Position numbers and translations under genes: made by a program | DNA from: Clostridium gelidum | GTDB lineage: Bacteria > Bacillota > Clostridia > Clostridiales > Clostridiaceae | Assembly (NCBI RefSeq): GCF_019977655.1 | Contig: NZ_AP024849.1 | Coordinates: 4,993,001 to 5,057,000, forward strand | DNA length: 64,000 bases | Reading direction: 5' to 3' | Part shown: piece after piece, positions 8,985 through 17,963 of the stretch | Layout of the letters: every line of letters begins with the position of its first letter | Numbering within the stretch: position 1 is the first letter of the stretch | The notes under the pieces: model-generated | Told to the model about the DNA's origin: nothing | Databases searched by the model: none | What the model saw: the letters and a program-made list of their open reading frames with translations, nothing else

Positions 8985-10040
8985 CTATTTATTTATAATT
9001 TCTGCAATTACTCTGGCCATACATTCTGCCGTAACTTTTGATTCTTGTGGGGTATTTTTATTGGCACCTATTTCAAAAAGCAAGCATCCATCGCTCTTAC
9101 TTTGATTAAATGCCTTAATCCCCCTAGGATAAGTAAATATTTTTATAGGCAAACTTGGAAATAATTCACCTGTTTTATTAAATATTTTTTCTGTAAGCGC
9201 TTTATTTTTAGGATATCTTGTACTATTTTCAGCATTAACAAACATTATTTTAGATGCACTCATACCATAAATTTCTGTTGTTGTTGCAGCTTTATTTTCC
9301 AATGAATCTCTATGCAAGTCTATAATCATTTTAAAATCCCCATATTCTTTCAAGTACTTGTCAACTGTTTCTCCAGATCTTGTATAACTATCATTATAAG
9401 AAATACAGTGATCTGTTTTATCATGTATTACCGAGATTCCATAATTCCCCTCAAGTTCATTTGCAAGAACATCTCCAACTCCCACAACATTTATATTTTC
9501 ATCCGAGCTTTCTGATTCAGTGCCATAACTTTCAGTTGTATGAGTGTGGTATATCAATATTTCTGGCTTTGACTTATTTATTTCCTTTTTCAAACTTGGA
9601 TTGTAAATTTGTGTATTTTTACTATCATTATTTACAGGCAACTTAGAAATACTATCTTCACTTACTTGGAACGGATTAAAGGTAAACACTGATTTAGTGT
9701 CCGTATCATCTATATCATAAAAAAAGCTATTTTCATTTTGTATTATTCCTCTATAGCTAAAATTGTTTAAACCTAATACTTCAAAGCAAACATTCCTTAG
9801 CGAAAGCTTATTTTCAGCATAAGTCCCTTCATCATAAACTTGAGATTGTATTATTGGCATTCCTAAATTTAATAATTGAACATAAGCAAAGGCTCCTCTT
9901 TCTCTATTATTTTTTAGAATATTACCAAGTCTTATAAAAAAAATACTTAAAAACAAAATGAGAACTACTATACCTATATTTATATTCGGTTTTACTTTTA
10001 TTTTTTTATTTATGCTATTTCTTCTTTCTCCTCTGCTCAT
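8985..10040 (-). CDS. spoIIP: Stage II sporulation protein P (peptidoglycan hydrolase)
   Basis: SpoIIP is an amidase/endopeptidase of the SpoIID-SpoIIM-SpoIIP engulfment machine, anchored in the mother-cell membrane. A transmembrane helix near residues 20-36 is followed by a linker and the catalytic Amidase_3-like domain, with the HTHTTESY zinc motif at about residue 165 and DLHRDS later. The ATG at 10038-10040 (MSRGERR) has GGTGAT upstream; an earlier ATG at 10050-10052 has its purine run only two bases away, so I prefer the shorter start. Expression in other species is from a sigma-E promoter; I did not identify one here. Confidence 0.94.
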   Translation of the reverse strand: MSRGERRNSINKKIKVKPNINIGIVVLILFLSIFFIRLGNILKNNRERGAFAYVQLLNLGMPIIQSQVYDEGTYAENKLSLRNVCFEVLGLNNFSYRGIIQNENSFFYDIDDTDTKSVFTFNPFQVSEDSISKLPVNNDSKNTQIYNPSLKKEINKSKPEILIYHTHTTESYGTESESSDENINVVGVGDVLANELEGNYGISVIHDKTDHCISYNDSYTRSGETVDKYLKEYGDFKMIIDLHRDSLENKAATTTEIYGMSASKIMFVNAENSTRYPKNKALTEKIFNKTGELFPSLPIKIFTYPRGIKAFNQSKSDGCLLFEIGANKNTPQESKVTAECMARVIAEIINK

Positions 10041-10154
10041 ATATATCACCATTCTCCCCCCTTGTACTCTTTTATAATTATATTAATAAATTTACATAAT
10101 TATTCTAATTAAATTGGGAGTAGAAAATGAAGATTAACAGTATTCTAAATATAA

Positions 10155-10194
10155 ATAGTAAATGCACCAAGACGAGCTTAGTGCATTTACTATT
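10155..10194 (-). terminator. Terminator hairpin after the SASP gene
   Basis: AATAGTAAATGCACCAAG and CTTAGTGCATTTACTATT form a long stem with one mismatch around ACGAG, starting 18 bases past the SASP stop codon. Confidence 0.75.
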
Positions 10195-10211
10195 ATTTAT
10201 TTATTTGTTTA

Positions 10212-10421
10212 TTATTTAAGTCCTTGTTCATAGCTTTCTACCATATGTTTAACCATGTTTCCACCAACACTTCCATTTTGTCTTGAAGAAAGGTTTCCTT
10301 TATCAACGTTTTCATAATCACTTAATCCAACTTCAGATGCAACCTCAGTTTTTAATCTGTTTAAACCTTGTCTTGCTTCTGGTACTAAAGTTCTGTTACT
10401 TCCACTATTGTTTGAAGCCAT
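10212..10421 (-). CDS. Alpha/beta-type small acid-soluble spore protein
   Basis: SASPs saturate spore DNA and protect it from UV and heat, then are degraded at germination. The 69-residue protein has the diagnostic TEVASE site (residues 25-30), where GPR protease cuts, and the DNA-binding C-terminal half with GGNMVKHMVE near the end. It starts at ATG with GAGGAGG upstream. A TGAATA about 60 bases before the start resembles a sigma-G -35 box, but the -10 is unclear. It lies next to gpr, the gene for the protease that degrades it. Confidence 0.97.
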   Translation of the reverse strand: MASNNSGSNRTLVPEARQGLNRLKTEVASEVGLSDYENVDKGNLSSRQNGSVGGNMVKHMVESYEQGLK

Positions 10422-10599
10422 ATAAATCTACCTCCTCAAAATCTTATTATTTATTATCTACCGGCATTAATATATTAACCACTATTCAAAATTATAATCT
10501 ATTTAAATGCTGACAAAGGTAGAATTAATAGCTTGTATTAGATAACTTTAGATATTTTTCCTTTATAGTTCTTTATAGTTTCTCTATATGTAAGCTATT

Positions 10600-11583
10600 T
10601 CAACCCATAAATTTATTAATTTCCTCCATATTCATGTTAGGTTGCACAGCCATATTTATTCCATTGGCTATTATTTTTGATAAAGAATTAATAACTAAAT
10701 CAATATCTTTTGGTGTAACTATCATGTCTGTACTAACTTGTGATGATAATACTTCCTTAATAAGATTCTCCTTTTCATTTTTATCTAAAGATTTTAGCAT
10801 TTTATAAAAATCAGTTCCACTTGAGGAATTGCTTATTAGTGAATCTACAACTAAATCTATAGTATCATTAGCAATTGTAATTGCATCTACAACTGTTGGT
10901 ACTCCTATAGCAATAACTTTAACACCCAAGTTTTCTTCATTTATCTGCTTTCTATTATTTCCAACTCCAGCACCCGGAGCTATTCCTGTATCTCCAATTT
11001 GGATTGTTGTATTTACTCTTTGAACCCGTCTTGCAGCTAATGCATCTATGCATATTACTAAATCTGGTTTTATTTTTTCCACAACACCCTTAATTATTTC
11101 CACAGTTTCAATACCTGTAACTCCTAGTACTCCAGGGGATATTGAACAAACTGGTCTAACAGAGTCATCAATTACTTCAGGCATTACTGCACTTAAATGT
11201 CTTGTTACCATTATTTTTTCTGTAACTTTTGGACCTAATGCATCTGGAGTTACCTGCCAATTTCCAAGACCTACAATTAAAGCAGTTTTTTCAGTGTCAA
11301 TTTTTATTAATCTTCCTAAAATTTCTGATACTACTTCTGAAACTCTATTCATAGTTTCTCCATCATAAATAGTAAAATCAGGAATATCTATAGTTATATA
11401 ATTCCCTTTTGGTTTTCCAATTTTTTTAGATCCTTCTTCATTTTTTACTTTTACTGTAGTTACCTTAATATCTTTTTCACTTTCTTCAATAACTTCTATT
11501 CCATCAATATCACCCTCGTCCTTATGGTTTGCTTTATAGATTTCCCTTGCTTCAAGTACTAGGTCTGTTCTAACATTTATCAT
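10600..11583 (-). CDS. gpr: GPR endopeptidase, germination protease for SASPs
   Basis: GPR starts SASP breakdown during germination. It is made as a zymogen that removes a short N-terminal propeptide in the developing spore. The 327-residue protein begins MINVRTDLVLEARE, which resembles the SASP-like processing site of GPR. It has the conserved GLGNWQVTPDALGP and CIDALAARR segments of peptidase family A25. Length is slightly shorter than the B. subtilis enzyme. It sits between the SASP gene and rpsT in the typical clostridial arrangement. Confidence 0.96.
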   Translation of the reverse strand: MINVRTDLVLEAREIYKANHKDEGDIDGIEVIEESEKDIKVTTVKVKNEEGSKKIGKPKGNYITIDIPDFTIYDGETMNRVSEVVSEILGRLIKIDTEKTALIVGLGNWQVTPDALGPKVTEKIMVTRHLSAVMPEVIDDSVRPVCSISPGVLGVTGIETVEIIKGVVEKIKPDLVICIDALAARRVQRVNTTIQIGDTGIAPGAGVGNNRKQINEENLGVKVIAIGVPTVVDAITIANDTIDLVVDSLISNSSSGTDFYKMLKSLDKNEKENLIKEVLSSQVSTDMIVTPKDIDLVINSLSKIIANGINMAVQPNMNMEEINKFMG

Positions 11584-11643
11584 ATAAACACCTCTTTATA
11601 TATTTAGTCAGTCTTATTTTTCCTTTTTCTTTGAATTTAATAC

Positions 11644-11672
11644 TTGAATTACATAACTTCTGATGCTATAAT
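11644..11672 (+). promoter_or_regulatory. Sigma-A promoter of rpsT
   Basis: TTGAAT (11644-11649), 17 bases, then TATAAT (11667-11672). Transcription would start near 11680, leaving a leader of about 75 bases before the rpsT start codon. Confidence 0.8.
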
Positions 11673-11756
11673 AAGGTTTGTTGAATATGAACTCGTACGC
11701 AGATTTCCCCAAAAACTGCAGAGACCCTATAAAAATTTAAGGGGGGTGAATTAAGA

Positions 11757-12020
11757 ATGGCAAATATCCAATCAGCAAAAAAGAGAATTAAAGTTACTGA
11801 AACTAAGACTTTAAAGAACAGAATGGTTAAGTCTGCTTTAAAGACTGTTATAAAGAAATTTGAAGCTGCTGTAGAAGCTAAGAATAACGAAGAAGCTACA
11901 ACTTTATATACATCAGTTGTTAAGTCATTAGATATGGCGACTACTAAGGGAGTTGTTCATAAGAACATGGCTGCTAGAAAGAAATCAAGATTAGCTACAA
12001 AGTTACACGCTATGGCATAA
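11757..12020 (+). CDS. rpsT: Small ribosomal subunit protein bS20
   Basis: bS20 binds 16S rRNA in the body of the 30S subunit. The 87-residue protein opens MANIQSAKKRIK and ends in the basic KNMAARKKSRLATKLH segment, which is diagnostic. It has a very strong ribosome site (AAGGGGGGTGA), its own sigma-A promoter and its own terminator, and is the only plus-strand gene for many kilobases. The leader could carry autoregulation, as known for S20 in other bacteria, but no specific structure is proven. Confidence 0.98.
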   Translation: MANIQSAKKRIKVTETKTLKNRMVKSALKTVIKKFEAAVEAKNNEEATTLYTSVVKSLDMATTKGVVHKNMAARKKSRLATKLHAMA

Positions 12021-12027
12021 TCTTAAA

Positions 12028-12059
12028 AACCCATCTATCACTAGATGGGTTATTTTTTT
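12028..12059 (+). terminator. Rho-independent terminator of rpsT
   Basis: AACCCATCTA and TAGATGGGTT pair around a four-base loop, followed by a run of seven T, starting 8 bases after the rpsT stop. The minus-strand gene holA ends just beyond it, so it may serve both directions. Confidence 0.93.
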
Positions 12060-12075
12060 GCGCAAAATCCTTAGT

Positions 12076-13110
12076 TTATTTCTTCACTGTAAGAGTATTT
12101 ATAAGGAGAAATTCCATTTCCATATTCTTATCTATTCCTGTGGATTTTAATTTTGTTTCTGTTTTAACACAAATTTTAATTAACTCCATTAACTGTTTTT
12201 CAGTAAATCTATTGGTTTGGGTCATTAATTTTTCACATACAAACTGCGGTAATCTATATTCTGATATAATATCTTCCAATCTTTTCCCTTTACTAATTTT
12301 AATTTTTATTTCATATAATCTTAAAAAATGTTTTTCAATTGCACTTATTATAAGCATATGTTGGTCTGATTTATACAGAATTTCTTTCATTATGTCTATA
12401 GCCTTATCAATCTTTCTTGTAGCTATCAACTCTATTAAATCAAAAATATCATCTTCATTTGAATTTAAAATAAGTAAATTAATATCATCTTTCTTTATTT
12501 CTCTACCTTCACAATATGATATAAGCTTATCAGCTTCTCTTTTTATAATGTCAAAATTACTTTGTACTTTCTCGCAAAAATACATTAATTCAACTTTCCC
12601 AATTTGCTTTCCTTTTTCCTTAAATACCTCAGAAACCTTTTTTAAATATTTATCCCTTTTTAGCTTATCACAATATACTACATGTAAAAACTTACCTGTA
12701 GTATTTAATTTTTTGTTTTTGTTAGGTTTATCCCTCTTATCATTTAACAAGTAATACATTATCAAAATAGTATCTGGAGGCAAGTTCTCAACATATTTCT
12801 TAATATCATTATATATTTTAGTACCTGTCGAATCACTTTTTTCATGCAAAAAATTTGCTCTATAAATAACAACAACTTTCTTAGCACTCATAAAAGGCAT
12901 TGTTTCACAGGCATTCATAATATCATCAAAACTTGTATTCATTCCATCTATTCTGATTAAATTAAGCTCTTTAAATTCTTCTGATACTTCTCTTTTAATA
13001 ATTAGACTTATCCCATCTTTAATAAGTTCTTCATCTAATCCGCAAAATATATATCCATTCTTCACATTACCTTTTTCAATTTCTTGTTCATAAACTTCAT
13101 AATTAATCAA
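12076..13110 (-). CDS. holA: DNA polymerase III subunit delta (clamp loader)
   Basis: HolA is the clamp-loader subunit that opens the beta sliding clamp. The protein has the delta N-terminal AAA+-like domain without a P-loop and the helical collar domain at the C-terminus (around KISKGKRLEDI). I place the start at TTG 13108-13110 (INYEVYEQE, 344 residues), which has GAGAGG at 8 bases. The frame stays open to 13164, but the extra 18 residues have no ribosome site. It follows the comEC-like gene by 55 bases, the conserved comEC-holA pairing of Firmicutes. Confidence 0.93.
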   Translation of the reverse strand: MINYEVYEQEIEKGNVKNGYIFCGLDEELIKDGISLIIKREVSEEFKELNLIRIDGMNTSFDDIMNACETMPFMSAKKVVVIYRANFLHEKSDSTGTKIYNDIKKYVENLPPDTILIMYYLLNDKRDKPNKNKKLNTTGKFLHVVYCDKLKRDKYLKKVSEVFKEKGKQIGKVELMYFCEKVQSNFDIIKREADKLISYCEGREIKKDDINLLILNSNEDDIFDLIELIATRKIDKAIDIMKEILYKSDQHMLIISAIEKHFLRLYEIKIKISKGKRLEDIISEYRLPQFVCEKLMTQTNRFTEKQLMELIKICVKTETKLKSTGIDKNMEMEFLLINTLTVKK

Positions 13111-13165
13111 TTTTATTTTCCTCTCGCATAACAAATAAATTATTGATGCAATGTACAATTGCAAC

Positions 13166-14866
13166 CTATGAGTAGACTTCTATTGCTTTACCATTTATTA
13201 TAAATATCTTTTTAGTAAGTCCATCTTTAAAATTTATTATATCATATTCACTTGACTCCTTGCCACTTACCATTTTTAATAAATATTTTTCTTTTGAAGT
13301 CTCTAAGATATAATTTTTTCCCTGTAATTTAACATTATAAATTCCATCTATATTAATTACTCTTCCTTGTCTATAAGATTGTGTTGCCATTGTAATTTCT
13401 GAAAGTCTTTTCCAATCAATTTGATTTTTATTAGCAATAAGAACTCTTTGATTTCTATAACTAACTAAAATAGCTCCTTCTTTATAATATTTTATATTAA
13501 GAATCGGACTATATATTTGAAATGTTATTGCTAAAATAGATATAAGTGGAAGATAAATAAATTTCTTATAACCTTTCCGAACAAAATAAAAACTTAGCAT
13601 TAAAAATAAATAAAAAAATACTACATACTCATTTCCATAAAACATAGGCAATGAAATTTTATCAATAATATTTAACATCCAATCAAATACTTTTATTATA
13701 TTTAAATTTAAATAACAACAAAAATCAAATAGTTTAGGAAATACATATGTAAGTGCTAATATGTTTCCAGTAATAACTATAAGATCTACAAATGGAACTA
13801 AAAATAAGTTACCAATAATAAAGTTTACAGAAAAATCTTTAAATATTAAAATCAAATATGGCACTGTAAAAATTTGAGCACTTAATGTTAAGCTTAGTGA
13901 TTGCCTGAGCTTTACATGCAATTTATATAATATATTATTAAATTTATTATTAAACATTATTATTCCAAGTGTAGCTAAATATGATAAATGAAGAGATATA
14001 CTGAAAATACTATAAGGCTGATAAATTATTAAAATCATAGCTGAAAAACATAGTGCTGAGATTGAACTATTATTCCTTTTCAATATATGTCCCACTTCTA
14101 CTGAAGAAAGCATTAAAAATGCTCTTATACTTGAATAATTACTTCCTGTGAATATAACATATATCATTGTAGCCAAAAGTCCTGCCTTACCTCCCATAAA
14201 AATTCTTAAAAATCCATATACTATAGCTACATGCAATCCTGAAACACTTATGCTATGTATGACTCCAAAGTTTTTCATATCGTCTTTATCTTCTTCATCT
14301 AAATAATCAGAATATCCAAAAGCAATTGAGGCTATTAACCCTGCTTTTCGTTTGCCTAAGTTTTCTTCTAAATTATTATATATCTTTCTTTTAAACTCAT
14401 AAAGTTTAGTTATAAAATCTCCATTAGCTTTATTTATTGCTTTTGGCTCAACTTCTCCAACTATTCCATTAATCTTATCTTGTATATTTTTAACGTTCCC
14501 TGTAACTTCATATTTTTCCCCAACATTTAAATTCTTTTTATCAGTTTTTAATATAATATTTTTCCCTTCATAATTTCCCATAATACCGTAATTATTCATT
14601 TTCAATATTCTTACTTCACCACTTATTTCATTTCCAATTCTATAATATGAAAAATTTATAAGAATTCCAATAGTGAAAAACATAATCATAATACAGGTAA
14701 AACTTATTCCACAGTAATAAAATAAAGAAAGAAAAAAGAAGACCACAATAAATATTGCAAGCCCTCTAATTTCTTGATTTATTCCATAAGAAATACAACT
14801 AATTGCTAGTGTTAAAAAAATATATACTACAGGATTTCCTACTTCCTCTATTTTTTTAGAAAACAT
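13166..14866 (-). CDS. ComEC/Rec2-family membrane protein lacking the metallo-hydrolase domain
   Basis: ComEC forms the inner-membrane channel for transforming DNA. This 566-residue protein has N-terminal membrane helices, an OB-like DUF4131 region (about residues 75-145) and the Competence core beginning near IHSISVSGLHVAI (about 205), with many further helices to about 430. The final ~125 residues are soluble and contain no HxHxDH metal site, so the beta-lactamase-like nuclease domain of the ~770-residue Bacillus ComEC is missing. It overlaps in layout with the upstream P-type-ATPase-like gene (4-base gap) and precedes holA, so these three may be one operon. Confidence 0.88.
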   Translation of the reverse strand: MFSKKIEEVGNPVVYIFLTLAISCISYGINQEIRGLAIFIVVFFFLSLFYYCGISFTCIMIMFFTIGILINFSYYRIGNEISGEVRILKMNNYGIMGNYEGKNIILKTDKKNLNVGEKYEVTGNVKNIQDKINGIVGEVEPKAINKANGDFITKLYEFKRKIYNNLEENLGKRKAGLIASIAFGYSDYLDEEDKDDMKNFGVIHSISVSGLHVAIVYGFLRIFMGGKAGLLATMIYVIFTGSNYSSIRAFLMLSSVEVGHILKRNNSSISALCFSAMILIIYQPYSIFSISLHLSYLATLGIIMFNNKFNNILYKLHVKLRQSLSLTLSAQIFTVPYLILIFKDFSVNFIIGNLFLVPFVDLIVITGNILALTYVFPKLFDFCCYLNLNIIKVFDWMLNIIDKISLPMFYGNEYVVFFYLFLMLSFYFVRKGYKKFIYLPLISILAITFQIYSPILNIKYYKEGAILVSYRNQRVLIANKNQIDWKRLSEITMATQSYRQGRVINIDGIYNVKLQGKNYILETSKEKYLLKMVSGKESSEYDIINFKDGLTKKIFIINGKAIEVYS

Positions 14867-14870
14867 AAAC

Positions 14871-17390
14871 TCACCTCATTAATGAGTTTTGCCACTTTCT
14901 AGCTAAAATTTCAAAAATAATAAAAAATATTAATGAAGTCCCTAATTCTATTACAACTATATCTCTAGGTAATACATTATTAATTAAAATAACACCAACT
15001 ATACCTATAATAATTATTAAAAATGATACTATTCCCATAACTAACTCTTTAGATGATCTTCTTATAGAAACATTGCTATTAAACAATGTGTAAATCAAAA
15101 TACCCATAGATATTATAACTAACGGTATTAAGGTTGCTTCTTTACCATCAACCTTATAAATTGAAATCATAGTAATTATACTTAATATTGAAGCTCTAGT
15201 TATTACTTCATTATTACTAATATCTCGGCCACCTTTTAACAAAATTATTAGAGATAATGGAATGAATAATATACCATTTATAACTAGTATGTTCCAAAAA
15301 TCCAAACTTTCTGTTTGTCCCATTATAAGGCAACCTAATAAAACTAAAAGTTCCGAAAGAATAGTCATAAAGTATATTTTGAAAACTCTATCTATATTCT
15401 TTTCAAATCGCCTTGAAAAATCTCTTATTTTGAAAAATCCATCTAAATAGTTTTCTTGAATATAAACATCGCATAATCTTTTTACCATTACAGATGCTTT
15501 TCCTTTTCCTATTCCAACATTGGATAAATTAAGTGCTGGTAAATCTCCTAAATTTTCTCCTGTAGTCGCAACTTTATGTCCATCTTTTATGAATAATGAA
15601 ACTATTTTTGATTTAATTTCAGGATTTACTCTACAAAACACTCTAACTCTACAAAGCAAATCTCTAAGTTCTTGGTGATTTAAAGAGTCTAATTCTATTC
15701 CTGCTACTACTTGATTATCATTTCTTATTATATTTGCGCGTTTAGCATTTGTTATAGCACTTAATTTACTTTCTTCTGTAAATAAAATAGGTACTATCGC
15801 TTTATCTTTAATGCGATTTATACTATTTTCAAGGTTTTCTTCAAGAGGGTTTTCAAGCCCTATTATACCCACAAAAACCATATTACTTTCTATATTTTCA
15901 TCTCTAGATGGTTCATAACTAAAATTTCTATACGCGAAACCTTCTGTTATCAAGCCCTCTATAGATAAATTCATATCTGTATCTTTTATTATAGCCTTAT
16001 ACTCATCTGTAAGTTCTCTCTCAACGCCTTCAAGCATGATATACTTACATTGTTCTACAACATCATCTACATTTCCTCTAGTATTTGCTCTATATCTTCT
16101 ATTCAATTTACTTACAACAGTCAAAAAACGTTTATCAGAATCCATAGGTATTTCTAAAGTTCTTGAATTTGTCTTGTCTATAGTTGCCTTATAAATTTTC
16201 TTTTTGGCACCATAATTTATAAAAGCAAGTTCATCTAATTCGCCTTTTGCATTATCCTCATTTGAGTTATAAATGGCGTTATTACATATTAATGATATTT
16301 CTACTATTCTATCAAAAGTTATTTCTTTTAAATAAGGATCACTAGTAGCTATAACATTATTATTAATAAATATCTTTTTTACAATCATTTCCTTTTTACT
16401 TATGGCTCCAACTTTATCTAAAAATAAAATATTAACATCTTTTATTAAATTAAATACTGAGAAATTTATTATTTCAATATTTTCTTTGAAAAATATTTTA
16501 ACTACACTTTTAAAAATAATATTTGCAATTATAGCAATTGGAGAACAACTAAGTATAAATAATGCTGTAAATATATAGTTCCTTTGAGAATCTTGTCCAC
16601 TATACACAAAGTATGAACCTATAATTACAATTGCCAGAAAATATATCAATAAATATTTTTCTAAAAACTTTGATAACATTATCCCAAAATTATGTTTCCT
16701 ATTACTTGCATACGTAAGCATTGCAAGGATTCTTCCTAATTGAGTGAAGTTTCCAGTAGCGATAACTATTCCCAAGCCATCACCAGATTTTATTACAGAG
16801 CCTTTAAACAATATATTCTTCATATCTGAAAGAGAAGAAATGCTTCCTATTACTTTGCTTTCGAACTTCTCTTTATAAAAATTTTCTCCTGTTATACTCT
16901 TTTCATCTACCTTTATATCTTTAGCACTTATTATTCTTAAATCTGCTTGAATAACAGAATCCCTATTAAACCTAACTAGATCCCCCATTACTAATTCTTC
17001 AGATTTAATAATTTTCTGTGTTCCATCTCTAATAACTATCGTATCTGCAGAATTTAGTCTTTCTAAAACCCCAATTTCTTTATCTCTTTTTATCGTATGC
17101 ATTATTATTGTTATTATATTGGATATTAACATTAAGGCTGACATTCCACCAAATAAATAAAACTTAAATACAAATAATGCTATTGTAATTACAATATATA
17201 TCATTATGGATCTTTGTTTTAACACATTAATAGCATGTTTATAAAAGCCATTTCCACTTGGCAAATCAATTTTATTTGTACCATATTTTAACCTTATTGC
17301 TTCACAATTATTTTCACTAATTCCAGTTTTAACATTGCTATTTAATATTTCAACTATTTGAGCCCAGGAATTAATACAATACTTTTCCAA
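14871..17390 (-). CDS. P-type-ATPase-like membrane protein with degenerate catalytic motifs
   Basis: The 839-residue protein has the full P-type ATPase layout: a cation-ATPase N-terminal segment, two membrane hairpins, an actuator with SITGE (166-169), a phosphorylation domain, a nucleotide domain and C-terminal helices. The motifs have drifted. The phosphorylation motif DKTGT reads DKVGA (Asp325 kept), KGAPE reads LEGVE (453-457), the TGD motif reads TEE, and TGDGVND reads TGENLGD (610-616). The membrane PEGL-type ion site reads SPIA. It is probably a poor or inactive pump with a structural or regulatory role. The frame is intact and linked to comEC and holA. An intact P-type ATPase at 26300-28900 gives a clear contrast. 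Confidence 0.85.
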   Translation of the reverse strand: MEKYCINSWAQIVEILNSNVKTGISENNCEAIRLKYGTNKIDLPSGNGFYKHAINVLKQRSIMIYIVITIALFVFKFYLFGGMSALMLISNIITIIMHTIKRDKEIGVLERLNSADTIVIRDGTQKIIKSEELVMGDLVRFNRDSVIQADLRIISAKDIKVDEKSITGENFYKEKFESKVIGSISSLSDMKNILFKGSVIKSGDGLGIVIATGNFTQLGRILAMLTYASNRKHNFGIMLSKFLEKYLLIYFLAIVIIGSYFVYSGQDSQRNYIFTALFILSCSPIAIIANIIFKSVVKIFFKENIEIINFSVFNLIKDVNILFLDKVGAISKKEMIVKKIFINNNVIATSDPYLKEITFDRIVEISLICNNAIYNSNEDNAKGELDELAFINYGAKKKIYKATIDKTNSRTLEIPMDSDKRFLTVVSKLNRRYRANTRGNVDDVVEQCKYIMLEGVERELTDEYKAIIKDTDMNLSIEGLITEGFAYRNFSYEPSRDENIESNMVFVGIIGLENPLEENLENSINRIKDKAIVPILFTEESKLSAITNAKRANIIRNDNQVVAGIELDSLNHQELRDLLCRVRVFCRVNPEIKSKIVSLFIKDGHKVATTGENLGDLPALNLSNVGIGKGKASVMVKRLCDVYIQENYLDGFFKIRDFSRRFEKNIDRVFKIYFMTILSELLVLLGCLIMGQTESLDFWNILVINGILFIPLSLIILLKGGRDISNNEVITRASILSIITMISIYKVDGKEATLIPLVIISMGILIYTLFNSNVSIRRSSKELVMGIVSFLIIIIGIVGVILINNVLPRDIVVIELGTSLIFFIIFEILARKWQNSLMR

Positions 17391-17539
17391 AAGAACCCCA
17401 CCATTCTAAATCACTTCATTATTATCATTATTATCATTATTAAATTATTATACTATAATTTATCAATTTATGTAGGTATAATCATTCATAGTATAATTAT
17501 ACTTGCAAATATATTAAAAGGCAAAATTTTAATATATTC

Positions 17540-17896
17540 TTATTTTTTAGTTTTCGGATTAAAAATAAGCGCCATTAAATATCCAAAGAATATTGATGCA
17601 GTAATTCCAGCTGCTGCTCCTTTAATCCCTCCTGTAAATGCTCCTAGTAACCCAATTTCTTTTACTTCCTTTATTGCAGCCTTAGCCAAGGAATTTCCAA
17701 AGCTTGGCAATGGCACTGTAGCTCCCGCTCCACCAATATCAATTAATTTATCATACCAGCCAAAAGCTCCGAATATTGCCCCAAGTACAACAAACACAAC
17801 CAATATTCTACCTGGTGTCAATTTTGTAACATCTATTAATATTTGACCTATAATACAAATAATACCTCCAACTATAAATGCACTTATATAATCCAT
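17540..17896 (-). CDS. spoVAE: Stage V sporulation protein AE (SpoVAEb-type)
   Basis: Part of the SpoVA channel that moves Ca-dipicolinate into the forespore and out at germination. The 118-residue protein is highly hydrophobic with three or four helices and the family's GGAGATVPLPSFGN signature (about 54-67). It closes the spoVAC-spoVAD-spoVAE group, 67 bases after spoVAD, which is the minimal clostridial spoVA operon. The 149 bases between it and the next gene downstream hold a short ATC/ATT microsatellite near 17410-17440. Confidence 0.95.
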   Translation of the reverse strand: MDYISAFIVGGIICIIGQILIDVTKLTPGRILVVFVVLGAIFGAFGWYDKLIDIGGAGATVPLPSFGNSLAKAAIKEVKEIGLLGAFTGGIKGAAAGITASIFFGYLMALIFNPKTKK

Positions 17897-17963
17897 AAAA
17901 TTTCCCTTCCTTTATGCTAACTCTTTAGAACAGAGTGCCTGCAACATTATTCATTTTTCATCA

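Noticed and set aside
11673..11756. A riboswitch or T-box in the rpsT leader
   Set aside because: The leader is short and shows no recognised aptamer or antiterminator motif.
12140..12754. 204-codon plus-strand frame opposite holA
   Set aside because: It is antisense to a well-identified gene, hydrophobic by A+T bias, and lacks a ribosome site.
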